In this document: positions 18,301-25,915 of the stretch, piece after piece
Layout of the letters: each line of letters begins with the position of its first letter
Position numbering within the stretch: the stretch's first letter is position 1
Assembly: GCA_913061165.1 (NCBI GenBank)
Contig: CAJXTJ010000006.1
Location: 1-46,443, forward strand
Direction of reading: 5' to 3'
Origin: an uncultured Polaribacter sp.
GTDB taxonomy: Bacteria > Bacteroidota > Bacteroidia > Flavobacteriales > Flavobacteriaceae
Length of the DNA: 46,443 nt
Notes under the pieces: generated by a model
What the model was told of the DNA's origin: nothing
Seen by the model: only the letters and a program-made list of their open reading frames with translations
The model's database searches: none
Position numbers and translations under genes: made by a program

Positions 18301-18719
18301 ATTTTCTCTGTTAAATCATTCCAAATGCCTGTATAACGCATTACTGCTGTTCTACAAGCAGCATTATAATCTTCTACAGAAATTTTCTTCCCAATGTCTT
18401 CTTTGGTAATACCTAGCTCTTTTTCTACGCCTAATTCTATAGGTAAACCATGCGTATCCCAACCAGCTTTTCGCTTTACTTGGTATCCTTTCATGGTTTT
18501 ATAACGTGGAAAAATATCTTTAATAGCGCGCGCTAAAACGTGGTGAACTCCTGGTAATCCGTTTGCAGAAGGAGGTCCTTCAAAGAAAACATAAGGCTCA
18601 GCGCCTTCTCGAGTAGTTACACTTTTTTCAAATATGTTATGCTCTTGCCAGTAATCTAGCATTTCTTCTGCTACTTTTGGTAAGTCAAGTCCTTTATATT
18701 CAGGGAATTTCGCGCTCAT
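15312..18719 (-). CDS. ileS: Isoleucyl-tRNA synthetase
   Basis: 'FFEGPPSANGLPGVHHVLARAIKD', 'KMSKRLGN'. Confidence 0.98.
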   Translation of the reverse strand: MSAKFPEYKGLDLPKVAEEMLDYWQEHNIFEKSVTTREGAEPYVFFEGPPSANGLPGVHHVLARAIKDIFPRYKTMKGYQVKRKAGWDTHGLPIELGVEKELGITKEDIGKKISVEDYNAACRTAVMRYTGIWNDLTEKMGYWVDMEDPYITYEPKYMESVWWLLKEIYNKKLIYKGYTIQPYSPKAGTGLSSHELNQPGTYQDVTDTTVVAQFKAVQNTLPGFLQNEGTVYFIAWTTTPWTLPSNTALTVGPKIEYVLVSTFNQYTFEPTKVILAKKLVGKQFAGKNNFEVETLEALSAYNSGDKKIPFYVVKEFVGKDLVDIKYEQILDYGCEFENKQDAFRVILGDFVTTEDGTGIVHTAPTFGADDAIVAKQAVPEIPPMLVKDENDNLVPLVNLQGKFRPEMGEFAGKYVKNEYYADGEAPEKSIDVELAIKLKIENKAFKVEKYKHSYPNCWRTDKPILYYPLDSWFIKVTDIKDRMHSLNKTINWKPESTGTGRFGNWLANANDWNLSRSRYWGIPLPIWRTEDGKEEICIGSVEELKNEMAKAVAAGVLAKDIFEDFEIGNNSEENYAKIDLHKNIVDEIVLVSASGQPMKRESDLIDVWFDSGSMPYAQWHYPFENKQKIDENESFPADFIAEGVDQTRGWFYTLHAISTMVFDSVAYKNVVSNGLVLDKNGHKMSKRLGNATDPFTTLATYGADATRWYMISNANPWDNLKFDLEGIEEVKRKFFGTLYNTYSFFTLYTNIDGFSYEEADIPLEKRPELDRWILSELHTLINKVDKFYEAYEPTRAARAISDFTQDYVSNWYVRLSRRRFWKGDYQTDKISAYQTLYTCMNTIAKLGAPIAPFFMDRLYQDLNAVTKKETSESIHLSDFPVYNESFVDKSLEHKMESAQTISSLVLSLRAKEKIKVRQPLQKIMIPVDGVAQKETILAVADLIKNEVNIKEIQILDDASEILIKQIKPNFKTLGPKFGKDMRLVAAEIQKFNQEDINKIEKDKHISIEVNEKNIILDVSDVEISSKDIEGWLVANEGALTVALDVTISEELRKEGVARELVNRIQNARKDTGLEVTDKIKLTILNFENLQKSISDNKEYIMSETLTKELVFVDTLSNGTEIEFDTIKSRILIEKM

Positions 18720-18965
18720 TATGTATTGTTTCTTATAAGAATGCGAAATTAATCAATTTTTTGAGTTTGATGGAGAAATTAGATAGCAAAGTTGCAGCGT
18801 CGTAAAGATATTGAAATTGTGCCTTTTACAAACGAACGCATTTAATCGGTGTTTCTTACCTTCTTCTTTAGTTCGAATCTAAAGCAATTAAAATAACAAA
18901 GAATAAGTTAGAAGCGCTACTTCTTGGCATAAAAGGAATAGGAAAACAAACTTTTTGAAATCAAT

Positions 18966-19724
18966 TTACATTCCTTTTTCTTTTTTTATTCTATCATATG
19001 CTTCTTGAATACTTTGAAATTTTTCATTAGCACCTTTTAAATGTTCTTTACCTAAACCTACTAATTTATCTGGGTGGTATTTCTTAACCATTTTTCGATA
19101 CGCCTTCTTTACTTCAGTGGTAGAAGCCTCTTTTGTAATCTCTAAAATTTTATATGCATTGTCAGATGCATCATAAAACATGGCTTTTATAGAGGTGTAA
19201 TCTCTGTCATTTATATACAGATACCCTGCAATTTTTCTTATTTCTTCCACTTCACTCTCGGTAACAAAACCATCTGCTTTTGCAATACCAAATAAGAAAT
19301 GAAGCAATTGTAAACGAGAAGCATGTGGCATATGACTTCTTATTTGCATACAAACTTGCCTTGCAGAAATCTCTTTTTTAACAATCCCTTTAAAAAGCTT
19401 AAAAGCACTGTTTGCTCTTTCTTTACCATACATTCCTGTAAATTGTGCTCTCACAAAATCCAATTCTTTCGGGTCTATTCTGCCATCTGCCTTAATAACA
19501 ATAGAGGCTAACACCAATAAACTCATTTCAAAATCTCCAGATTGTGTATCTGCACCTCCTCTGCTGTTTCCAGCTCTTTGCTGGTACGCTCTTTGTTCTT
19601 CTGTTAAATCTGCTTCAGAAAAACCACCTACAAAACTACCAATAGCAAACCCCAACGCAGCACCAATTGGGCCACCAAAAGTAAAACCTAAACCTGCTCC
19701 TAACCATTTTGTAAAATTTCCCAT
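18966..19724 (-). CDS. DjlA-like co-chaperone: glycine-rich N-terminus, TerB domain, C-terminal J domain
   Basis: 'YKILEITKEASTTEVKKAYRKMVKKYHPDKL' J domain. Confidence 0.9.
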   Translation of the reverse strand: MGNFTKWLGAGLGFTFGGPIGAALGFAIGSFVGGFSEADLTEEQRAYQQRAGNSRGGADTQSGDFEMSLLVLASIVIKADGRIDPKELDFVRAQFTGMYGKERANSAFKLFKGIVKKEISARQVCMQIRSHMPHASRLQLLHFLFGIAKADGFVTESEVEEIRKIAGYLYINDRDYTSIKAMFYDASDNAYKILEITKEASTTEVKKAYRKMVKKYHPDKLVGLGKEHLKGANEKFQSIQEAYDRIKKEKGM

Positions 19725-19882
19725 AATTATGTTTTATATTTTTCAAAGATATGAAAAGCAGTATTTTTAAGACTATTTTAAAAGCATCAATTTTATTGAT
19801 ATTTGCATTACAACAACAATGCCTTTAAATTTGAATTTTGCTGAACTTATGTATATCTTTGCCTTTTAAAATTATAACAATT

Positions 19883-20293
19883 ATGTATCCAGAAGAATTA
19901 GTAAAACCAATGCGCGAAGAATTAACCAACGCAGGTTTTGAAGCATTATATACAAGTAAAGACGTTGAGAACGCAATGTCTAAAGAAGGAACAACATTAG
20001 TAATGGTAAACTCAGTTTGCGGTTGCGCAGCTGGTACTGCAAGACCAGGAGCAATTGCTTCTTTAGGTGCAGAAAAAACACCTACTAACTTAACTACTGT
20101 TTTTGCAGGTGTAGAAAAAGAATCTACACAAAAAGCAAGAGAGTTTATGATTCCTTTTCCAGCATCTTCACCAGCAATTGCATTGTTTAAAGATGGTAAC
20201 TTGGTACACATGTTAGAACGCCACCATATAGAAGGTAGATCTGCACAAATGATTGCTCAGAATTTAGCGCAAGCTTATGATGAGTTTTGCTAG
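19883..20293 (+). CDS. BrxA/BrxB (YphP/YqiW) family bacilliredoxin
   Basis: 'MYPEELVKPMREELTNAGFE', 'VNSVCGCAAGTARPG'; TATCTTTG promoter element at 19854-19861 supports this start over 19838. Confidence 0.93.
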   Translation: MYPEELVKPMREELTNAGFEALYTSKDVENAMSKEGTTLVMVNSVCGCAAGTARPGAIASLGAEKTPTNLTTVFAGVEKESTQKAREFMIPFPASSPAIALFKDGNLVHMLERHHIEGRSAQMIAQNLAQAYDEFC

Positions 20294-20316
20294 TATCATT
20301 TTAAATAAAGACTTTT

Positions 20317-20350
20317 AAAAAAATCCACTCTAATTAGAGTGGATTTTTTT
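20317..20350. terminator. Perfect-palindrome terminator
   Basis: AAAAAAATCCACTCTAATTAGAGTGGATTTTTTT. Confidence 0.85.
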
Positions 20351-20419
20351 ATTTTTACAAAACCACCTGAACATTAGTATCCTAATAGTTCGCAATATGT
20401 GGTTTGCAATCATAAAATA

Positions 20420-21079
20420 ATGGACAAAGAGAAAATTATTACGGCTACCATTGCCTTTGTGAAAAAGGAATTAAAAAATGCCGAAGGAGGGCATGATTGG
20501 TTTCACATAGAACGCGTATTTAAAAACGCACTTTTAATATCTAAAGATGAAAAAGTTGATACCTTTGTAGTTTCTCTAGCTGCACTTTTACATGATATAG
20601 CAGATCCTAAATTTTATAATGGTGATGAAACTATTGGACCGAGAATAGCTTCTGAATTTCTTACAAACCAAAATGTAAGCAAAGAAATCATTCAGCATGT
20701 TGTAAACATAATACAGCATATTTCTTATAAAAATTCTTTTGATAAAGAAATGAAAACATTTACTTCTAAAGAACTAGAAGTTGTGCAAGACGCAGACCGG
20801 TTAGATGCTATTGGTGCTATTGGCATTTCCCGTTGTTTTAACTATGGGGGCTTTAAAAACAGGGCGTTGTACGATCCTGAAATTATTCCAGATTTAAACA
20901 TGACAAAAGAGCAATATAAGAATTCTGATGCGCCAACGCTTAATCATTTTTATGAAAAACTACTCTTATTAAAAGACCAAATGAACACCGCTTCTGGAAA
21001 AAAAATTGCTGCAGAAAGGCACCAGTATATGGAGGAATTTCTAAAACAGTTTTATGATGAATGGGATGGTTTAAAGTAG
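20420..21079 (+). CDS. HD-domain phosphohydrolase (YedJ-like)
   Basis: 'GGHDWFHIERVFKNALLI', 'LAALLHDIADPKFYNGDE', 'VQDADRLDAIGAIGI'. Confidence 0.88.
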   Translation: MDKEKIITATIAFVKKELKNAEGGHDWFHIERVFKNALLISKDEKVDTFVVSLAALLHDIADPKFYNGDETIGPRIASEFLTNQNVSKEIIQHVVNIIQHISYKNSFDKEMKTFTSKELEVVQDADRLDAIGAIGISRCFNYGGFKNRALYDPEIIPDLNMTKEQYKNSDAPTLNHFYEKLLLLKDQMNTASGKKIAAERHQYMEEFLKQFYDEWDGLK

Positions 21080-21080
21080 T

Positions 21081-21269
21081 TTAATTTTCCTTTGCTGCCT
21101 CTAAAGCAGTAATTTTATATTCTAACACCGCAAGTTCTTCTGCCTTTTCTATGATTTCTTCTACCGTTAAATTCGAATTAGAATTTATAAAATTTAAAGT
21201 TTCTAAACTTTTAAAAGTATAATAACTTAGTGTTTCTTCAATTTTATCTTTGCTGGTTTTCATTTTCAT
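21081..21269 (-). CDS. Small hypothetical protein
   Basis: 62-aa ORF with Lys/Glu-rich helical content, 12 nt downstream of the AraC-family gene. Confidence 0.55.
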   Translation of the reverse strand: MKMKTSKDKIEETLSYYTFKSLETLNFINSNSNLTVEEIIEKAEELAVLEYKITALEAAKEN

Positions 21270-21281
21270 AAAAATTTTTAT

Positions 21282-22151
21282 TTACTGTACAAGTTTTAAT
21301 ATTTGACTTCTATATTTTGAGGCAGATTTACCTGTAAACTCTTTAAATAATTTATTAAAATGAGAAAAATTATTAAAACCACACTCAAAACAAATATCTG
21401 TAATACTCATATTACTTTCGGATAGCAATTTTGTAGCATGCACAACTCTGTACTCATTTACTAATTTAGTAAATGTCTTTGAAGTTGTTTTTTTAAAAAA
21501 CCGGCAAAAGGCAGGCACCGTCATACTAACCAACCCTGCAATTTCATCTAAACTTATATGCTGGTTAAAATTCTCATTTATATGTTTAAATATGATATCT
21601 ATTTTACTACTATCTTGTGGCTGCGTTTCAAAAGCAAAACCATCTGCATTTAAAATTGTATAATCATCTGTTTGCGCTAATTCTCTTAAAATATCTAAGA
21701 AAGAAATAATTCTATGAGGGCCTTCTAAATCTACTAACTCTTCAATTTTAGCGCCAATTCTCTTCTTTATTTCAATATTAAATCGAATTCCTTTTTTTGC
21801 ACGCTCAAAAAGCTGAGCAATAGCAACCATCTCTGGAATTTTAAAAAAATCTTCTCCTAAAAACTCTGGTTTAAACTGTATTAATGTTTCAGAACCATTG
21901 GTTGTTAAACGATCCATAAAACCTAAATGTGGCAAATTAGACCCAATTAATACCAATTGGCTATTGTTAAAATAACTTATATGATTTCCAATATGTCTTT
22001 TTCCTTTTCCTTTATTTACATATACAATTTCTATTTCTGGATGAAAATGCCAAAAAGCTTTATTAGTCTTCAAAAATTGCACGTGCTTTTTTACTAATAA
22101 CGAACTACCAAAACTTGGTGTAATTTTTTCTAATGTTGGTTTTATATTCAA
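21282..22151 (-). CDS. AraC family transcriptional regulator with N-terminal cupin
   Basis: 'FWHFHPEIEIVYVNKGKGKRHIG' cupin; 'SISDICFECGFNNFSHFNKLFKEFTGKSASKYR'-type HTH. Confidence 0.92.
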   Translation of the reverse strand: MNIKPTLEKITPSFGSSLLVKKHVQFLKTNKAFWHFHPEIEIVYVNKGKGKRHIGNHISYFNNSQLVLIGSNLPHLGFMDRLTTNGSETLIQFKPEFLGEDFFKIPEMVAIAQLFERAKKGIRFNIEIKKRIGAKIEELVDLEGPHRIISFLDILRELAQTDDYTILNADGFAFETQPQDSSKIDIIFKHINENFNQHISLDEIAGLVSMTVPAFCRFFKKTTSKTFTKLVNEYRVVHATKLLSESNMSITDICFECGFNNFSHFNKLFKEFTGKSASKYRSQILKLVQ

Positions 22152-22205
22152 TGGGTACTCATTTAATACAAAATTACAATACTTAAAAGTAATATGTTAT
22201 ATAAA

Positions 22206-22237
22206 ATTAACTTAATTGTATACCATATTAACTTAAT
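22206..22237 (+). promoter_or_regulatory. Direct repeats ATTAACTTAAT x2, 21 bp apart, in the AraC-family/secreted-protein divergent region
   Basis: Exact 11-nt copies at 22206-22216 and 22227-22237. Confidence 0.5.
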
Positions 22238-22354
22238 GCTTATATAATATTGAGTATAGTGACAATATAGAACACAAAATCGTCAATTTAGATGTTTTCT
22301 AAGTTCTAAATCTGCCCTAATTTTGTAGTGTTCATTATACTTAAATAAAAAAAT

Positions 22355-22936
22355 ATGAAAACAACACTTAAAAAGCACTTGGTAGCAGTTACACTATTAT
22401 TATCATTAGTAAGTTACGCAACAGATAAAAACATTTCTACAACTATAGACGGGAAAAAAGTTAAAGTTGAATTTACAGCTGTAAGAAAAGGACAAATTTT
22501 ATCTATAAAAAACGAAAATAATACTGTAATGTATACCAACATTATTGAAATGGCTGGAAATTATGCCAGAACATTTGATTTAACTGGTTTAGAAAACGGT
22601 ATGTATACAGCAGAATTAGAAAAGGATTTTGAAACAATTATAAAGCCATTTTTAGTAGAAAACGGACTCGTTACTTTTACACCTGAAGAAAATAAAACAA
22701 TTTTTAAGCCCGTTATTAGAATTCAAGATAATTTACTACTTATTTCTAAAATATCTTTAGAAAACCAGCCTGTAAAAATAACTTTATACTATCAAGGTGA
22801 TATCATTTATACTGAAAATGCTAAAGGTGCTAAAATTTTAAATAGAGCCCTTAGATTGTTAAAAAACAAAAAAGGAAATTATACAGTAGCTATAAAGGCT
22901 AACAACAAAAATTACAGTAAAAGTTTTAAAATATAA
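22355..22936 (+). CDS. Secreted hypothetical protein
   Basis: Signal peptide 'KKHLVAVTLLLSLVSYA'; promoter element TAATTTTG at 22318-22325. Confidence 0.75.
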   Translation: MKTTLKKHLVAVTLLLSLVSYATDKNISTTIDGKKVKVEFTAVRKGQILSIKNENNTVMYTNIIEMAGNYARTFDLTGLENGMYTAELEKDFETIIKPFLVENGLVTFTPEENKTIFKPVIRIQDNLLLISKISLENQPVKITLYYQGDIIYTENAKGAKILNRALRLLKNKKGNYTVAIKANNKNYSKSFKI

Positions 22937-22982
22937 ATAATTTAGTTAATTGTTCATTAAGCTAATGCTAAAGTTTAGTGGT

Positions 22983-23012
22983 AAAGCGAGTCTTAATTGG
23001 CTCGCTTTTTTT
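22983..23012. terminator. Intrinsic terminator
   Basis: AAAGCGAG-tcttaattgg-CTCGCTTTTTT. Confidence 0.7.
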
Positions 23013-23015
23013 ATT

Positions 23016-23798
23016 TTAATTCCCAGAGAAATCAGGTTTTCTTTTTTCAAGAAAAGCGGTAGTTCCTTCTCTAAAATCTTCCGTTCCGAAACATTCTCCG
23101 AAAGCATTAATTTCTGCATCAAAACCGTTTACACCATCCTCGAAATTTGCATTTATAGCAACAATTGCAGCAGAAATTGCTACCGAAGAGTTTCTTAATA
23201 TTTTACTTGCAATTTTTTCTACCAATGGTATTAACTCTTCTTGTGTTGTTACATGGTTTACCAATCCGAAGGCTTTGGCATCTTCTGCAGAAATCATTCC
23301 GGCAGTCATAATCATTTCCATTGCTTTTCCTTTACCCACCAACTGCGGCAAACGCTGTGTACCACCGTAGCCCGGAATTACCCCAAGCGAAACTTCTGGC
23401 AAACCCATTTTTGCATTGTCTGATGCAATTCTAAAATGACAAGCCATTGCCAATTCTAAACCGCCACCTAATGCAAAACCATTGATTGCAGCAATTACAG
23501 GTGTAGCTAAATTTTCAATAAAATTAAATAATATTTCTTGGCCTTCTCTCGCTAAAGTAGCACCTTCATCACTAGTAAAATGTGCAAATTCAGAGATGTC
23601 TGCTCCTGCAACAAATGCCTTTTCTCCACTACCTGTAAGTATAATTACTTTTATATTTAAGTCGCTTTCTAAAGCATCAAATGCTTTGTGTAGCTCATAT
23701 ATAGTTGCCTTGTTTAAGGCATTTAATTTTTTTGGTCTGTTGATTGTTATTTGTGCTAAAGCAGCTGTCTTTTGAACTAAAATATTTTCGAAAATCAT
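23016..23798 (-). CDS. Enoyl-CoA hydratase/isomerase family protein
   Basis: 'EKAFVAGADISEFA', 'AINGFALGGGLELAMACHFRIAS', 'GVIPGYGGTQRLPQLVG'. Confidence 0.95.
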   Translation of the reverse strand: MIFENILVQKTAALAQITINRPKKLNALNKATIYELHKAFDALESDLNIKVIILTGSGEKAFVAGADISEFAHFTSDEGATLAREGQEILFNFIENLATPVIAAINGFALGGGLELAMACHFRIASDNAKMGLPEVSLGVIPGYGGTQRLPQLVGKGKAMEMIMTAGMISAEDAKAFGLVNHVTTQEELIPLVEKIASKILRNSSVAISAAIVAINANFEDGVNGFDAEINAFGECFGTEDFREGTTAFLEKRKPDFSGN

Positions 23799-23853
23799 TT
23801 TGTTATCTATTTAAAATGGGTGTTAAAACTATAAATTCTACTTTAAATTAATT

Positions 23854-25311
23854 TTATTTTTTTGGTAAAATTACAGTAAAAACCGTTCCAGTACCTTTAT
23901 TTGAAGTGAATGAAATAGCACCATCGTACGCTTCTATAATGTTTTTTATCATTGGCAAACCTAAGCCCATTCCGCTTGTTTTTGTGGTGAACTTCGGTTC
24001 GAAAATTAAATCTTTTACCGCATCAGAAATTCCTTTTCCATTGTCTGAAACTACAATTTTTATTTTAGTCCCTTTAGATATTACTTCAACATTTATGAAA
24101 GGGTTTTCTTCGTTTTCTGTTGCCTGAAGTGCATTTTTAACCAAATTAGTTACAATTCTAATTAGCTGTGTTTTATCTAAAAAAGCGTATAATTCCTTTT
24201 CTTTTGTTAGGTATTTTAGAGATTTCTCGTTGAAAATATCGAGTGCTAATTTTACAATACTTATAATTTCTATTTTTTCTTTTTTCTGCGTTGGCATTTT
24301 TGCAAAATCTGAAAAAGCAGAGGCTATTGAACTCATAACATCTATTTGTTGAATTAAAGTCTGACTATATTCTTTTAGTTTTTCTTTAATATTTTCGTCT
24401 TCTGGATTAAATTTTCGTTCAAAACTTTGCACAGACAAACGCATTGGTGTTAGCGGATTCTTAATTTCATGGGCTACTTGTTTTGCCATTTCTCTCCAAG
24501 CCTGTTCTCTTTCACTTTTAGCTAATCTTACTGCACTTTCTTCTAACTGATCTATCATATTATTATAAGCATCTACTAAAATCTCAATTTCTGAGCTTGC
24601 GTTATTTAATATAATTTTCTCATTTCTTTCGTTCAAACGCGTTTGCTGCATTTTATCTGAAATGGTCTTTATTGATCGTGTAATATAACTAGACAAAAAA
24701 TAAGCAAAAGAAATTGCTAACAAAAACATGAGCAAGTACACCAAACTTAATCTGTAAATAAACTCTTTAAGCTCAGCTTCTATTTCAGAGTTGTCTTGCG
24801 TAAACTGCAATTCTAAAATACCTATTCGTTTAAATTTTGGGCCATTTATATAAGAATAGGAGGTTTGATAACTTGTACCATCAATTTCTTTATTTTTTAA
24901 AATTCTATGATTGGAGTTTTTTGCCAATTCAGAGACTATATACGCTGTTAAAGGGGTAGTGTCTATTTTTTCAAACGCATTACCAAAGGAGGTTTTTAGT
25001 AAGTTTCCTTTTAAGCTATAAATTGTAATATTTAGTTTGTTTATAGAGGATATCTCATAAATTCTATCCTGAAAAATCTTCGATAAATTATCTGAATTTA
25101 CGGCGTGTGTGGTTTTATTTGTAAGTTCTAATTCAATTGTTTTTTTTGCAATAACTTCTTTACGCTCAAAACGCTGAATATTATAGTCTTTTGTCTGCTC
25201 ATCATACTGGTATACCGTTACTACCAAAATTAAAATAGATGTTAACAACACCAATAAAATCATGGATAAAAAAATACGAATTCTTAAAGAGATGCTGGTT
25301 AAACGAATCAA
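23854..25311 (-). CDS. Sensor histidine kinase (HAMP-HisKA-HATPase_c, NtrY-like)
   Basis: 'MAKQVAHEIKNPLTPMRLSVQ', 'VSDNGKGI', 'TSGMGLGLPMIKNII'. Confidence 0.93.
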   Translation of the reverse strand: MIRLTSISLRIRIFLSMILLVLLTSILILVVTVYQYDEQTKDYNIQRFERKEVIAKKTIELELTNKTTHAVNSDNLSKIFQDRIYEISSINKLNITIYSLKGNLLKTSFGNAFEKIDTTPLTAYIVSELAKNSNHRILKNKEIDGTSYQTSYSYINGPKFKRIGILELQFTQDNSEIEAELKEFIYRLSLVYLLMFLLAISFAYFLSSYITRSIKTISDKMQQTRLNERNEKIILNNASSEIEILVDAYNNMIDQLEESAVRLAKSEREQAWREMAKQVAHEIKNPLTPMRLSVQSFERKFNPEDENIKEKLKEYSQTLIQQIDVMSSIASAFSDFAKMPTQKKEKIEIISIVKLALDIFNEKSLKYLTKEKELYAFLDKTQLIRIVTNLVKNALQATENEENPFINVEVISKGTKIKIVVSDNGKGISDAVKDLIFEPKFTTKTSGMGLGLPMIKNIIEAYDGAISFTSNKGTGTVFTVILPKK

Positions 25312-25454
25312 ATTTTATGATTTTTTATTGGGCTTTAAAAACGATTCCTAAAGACATTAATAGTATAATTTAGGTTAAAGATAATCAAATAAAAAATCAT
25401 TACAACCCAAAAATTGCGCAGTAATGGCTTTTGTAGTTTTTATCCCTTCACTTC

Positions 25455-25712
25455 TTATTTATGCTTTAATTTCATAATTATTAGAAATAAAGAGAGCATG
25501 GCAGTAATTGCATTCGCTAAAATCATTGGCAAACTGTTTAGGTGAATTCCATAAATTAACCATAAAACAATTCCAATAAAAAAAGCAACATACATGGTAA
25601 GAGACAACCCTGAGGTATCTTTTGTTTTGTACGTTTTAAAAACCTGCGGCAAAAATGATGCTGTTGTAATACACGCTGCTAATAACCCAATAATTTCGAA
25701 AAAATCAATCAT
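25455..25712 (-). CDS. SemiSWEET family sugar transporter (PQ-loop)
   Basis: 85 aa, 'TASFLPQVFKTYKTKDTSGLSLTMY'. Confidence 0.9.
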   Translation of the reverse strand: MIDFFEIIGLLAACITTASFLPQVFKTYKTKDTSGLSLTMYVAFFIGIVLWLIYGIHLNSLPMILANAITAMLSLFLIIMKLKHK

Positions 25713-25850
25713 TTTTTTTATTTTTTTTGATGTATTCTATTCTTACTAAATCACGTTTCAGTAATAATCTTTCGATTTTTTTTAATACGATTTCTCAATC
25801 GCCTAAAAAGGCACTTTTCGAAATGACAAATAAATTACATAAACCGACTA

Positions 25851-25877
25851 GCAGATTGCTTCGTGCCTCGCAATGAC
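25851..25877. repeat. Possible dispersed palindromic intergenic element
   Basis: GCAGATTGCTTCGTGCCTCGCAATGAC with ATTGC/GCAAT stem in an otherwise non-coding 200-bp spacer. Confidence 0.35.
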
Positions 25878-25915
25878 ATTTTACAAACAAACTAATACAT
25901 ATAAAGGCTGCGCCT

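Noticed and set aside
19825-20211. 128-aa minus-strand ORF opposite the bacilliredoxin
   Set aside because: Antisense shadow; the plus-strand product has clear family motifs
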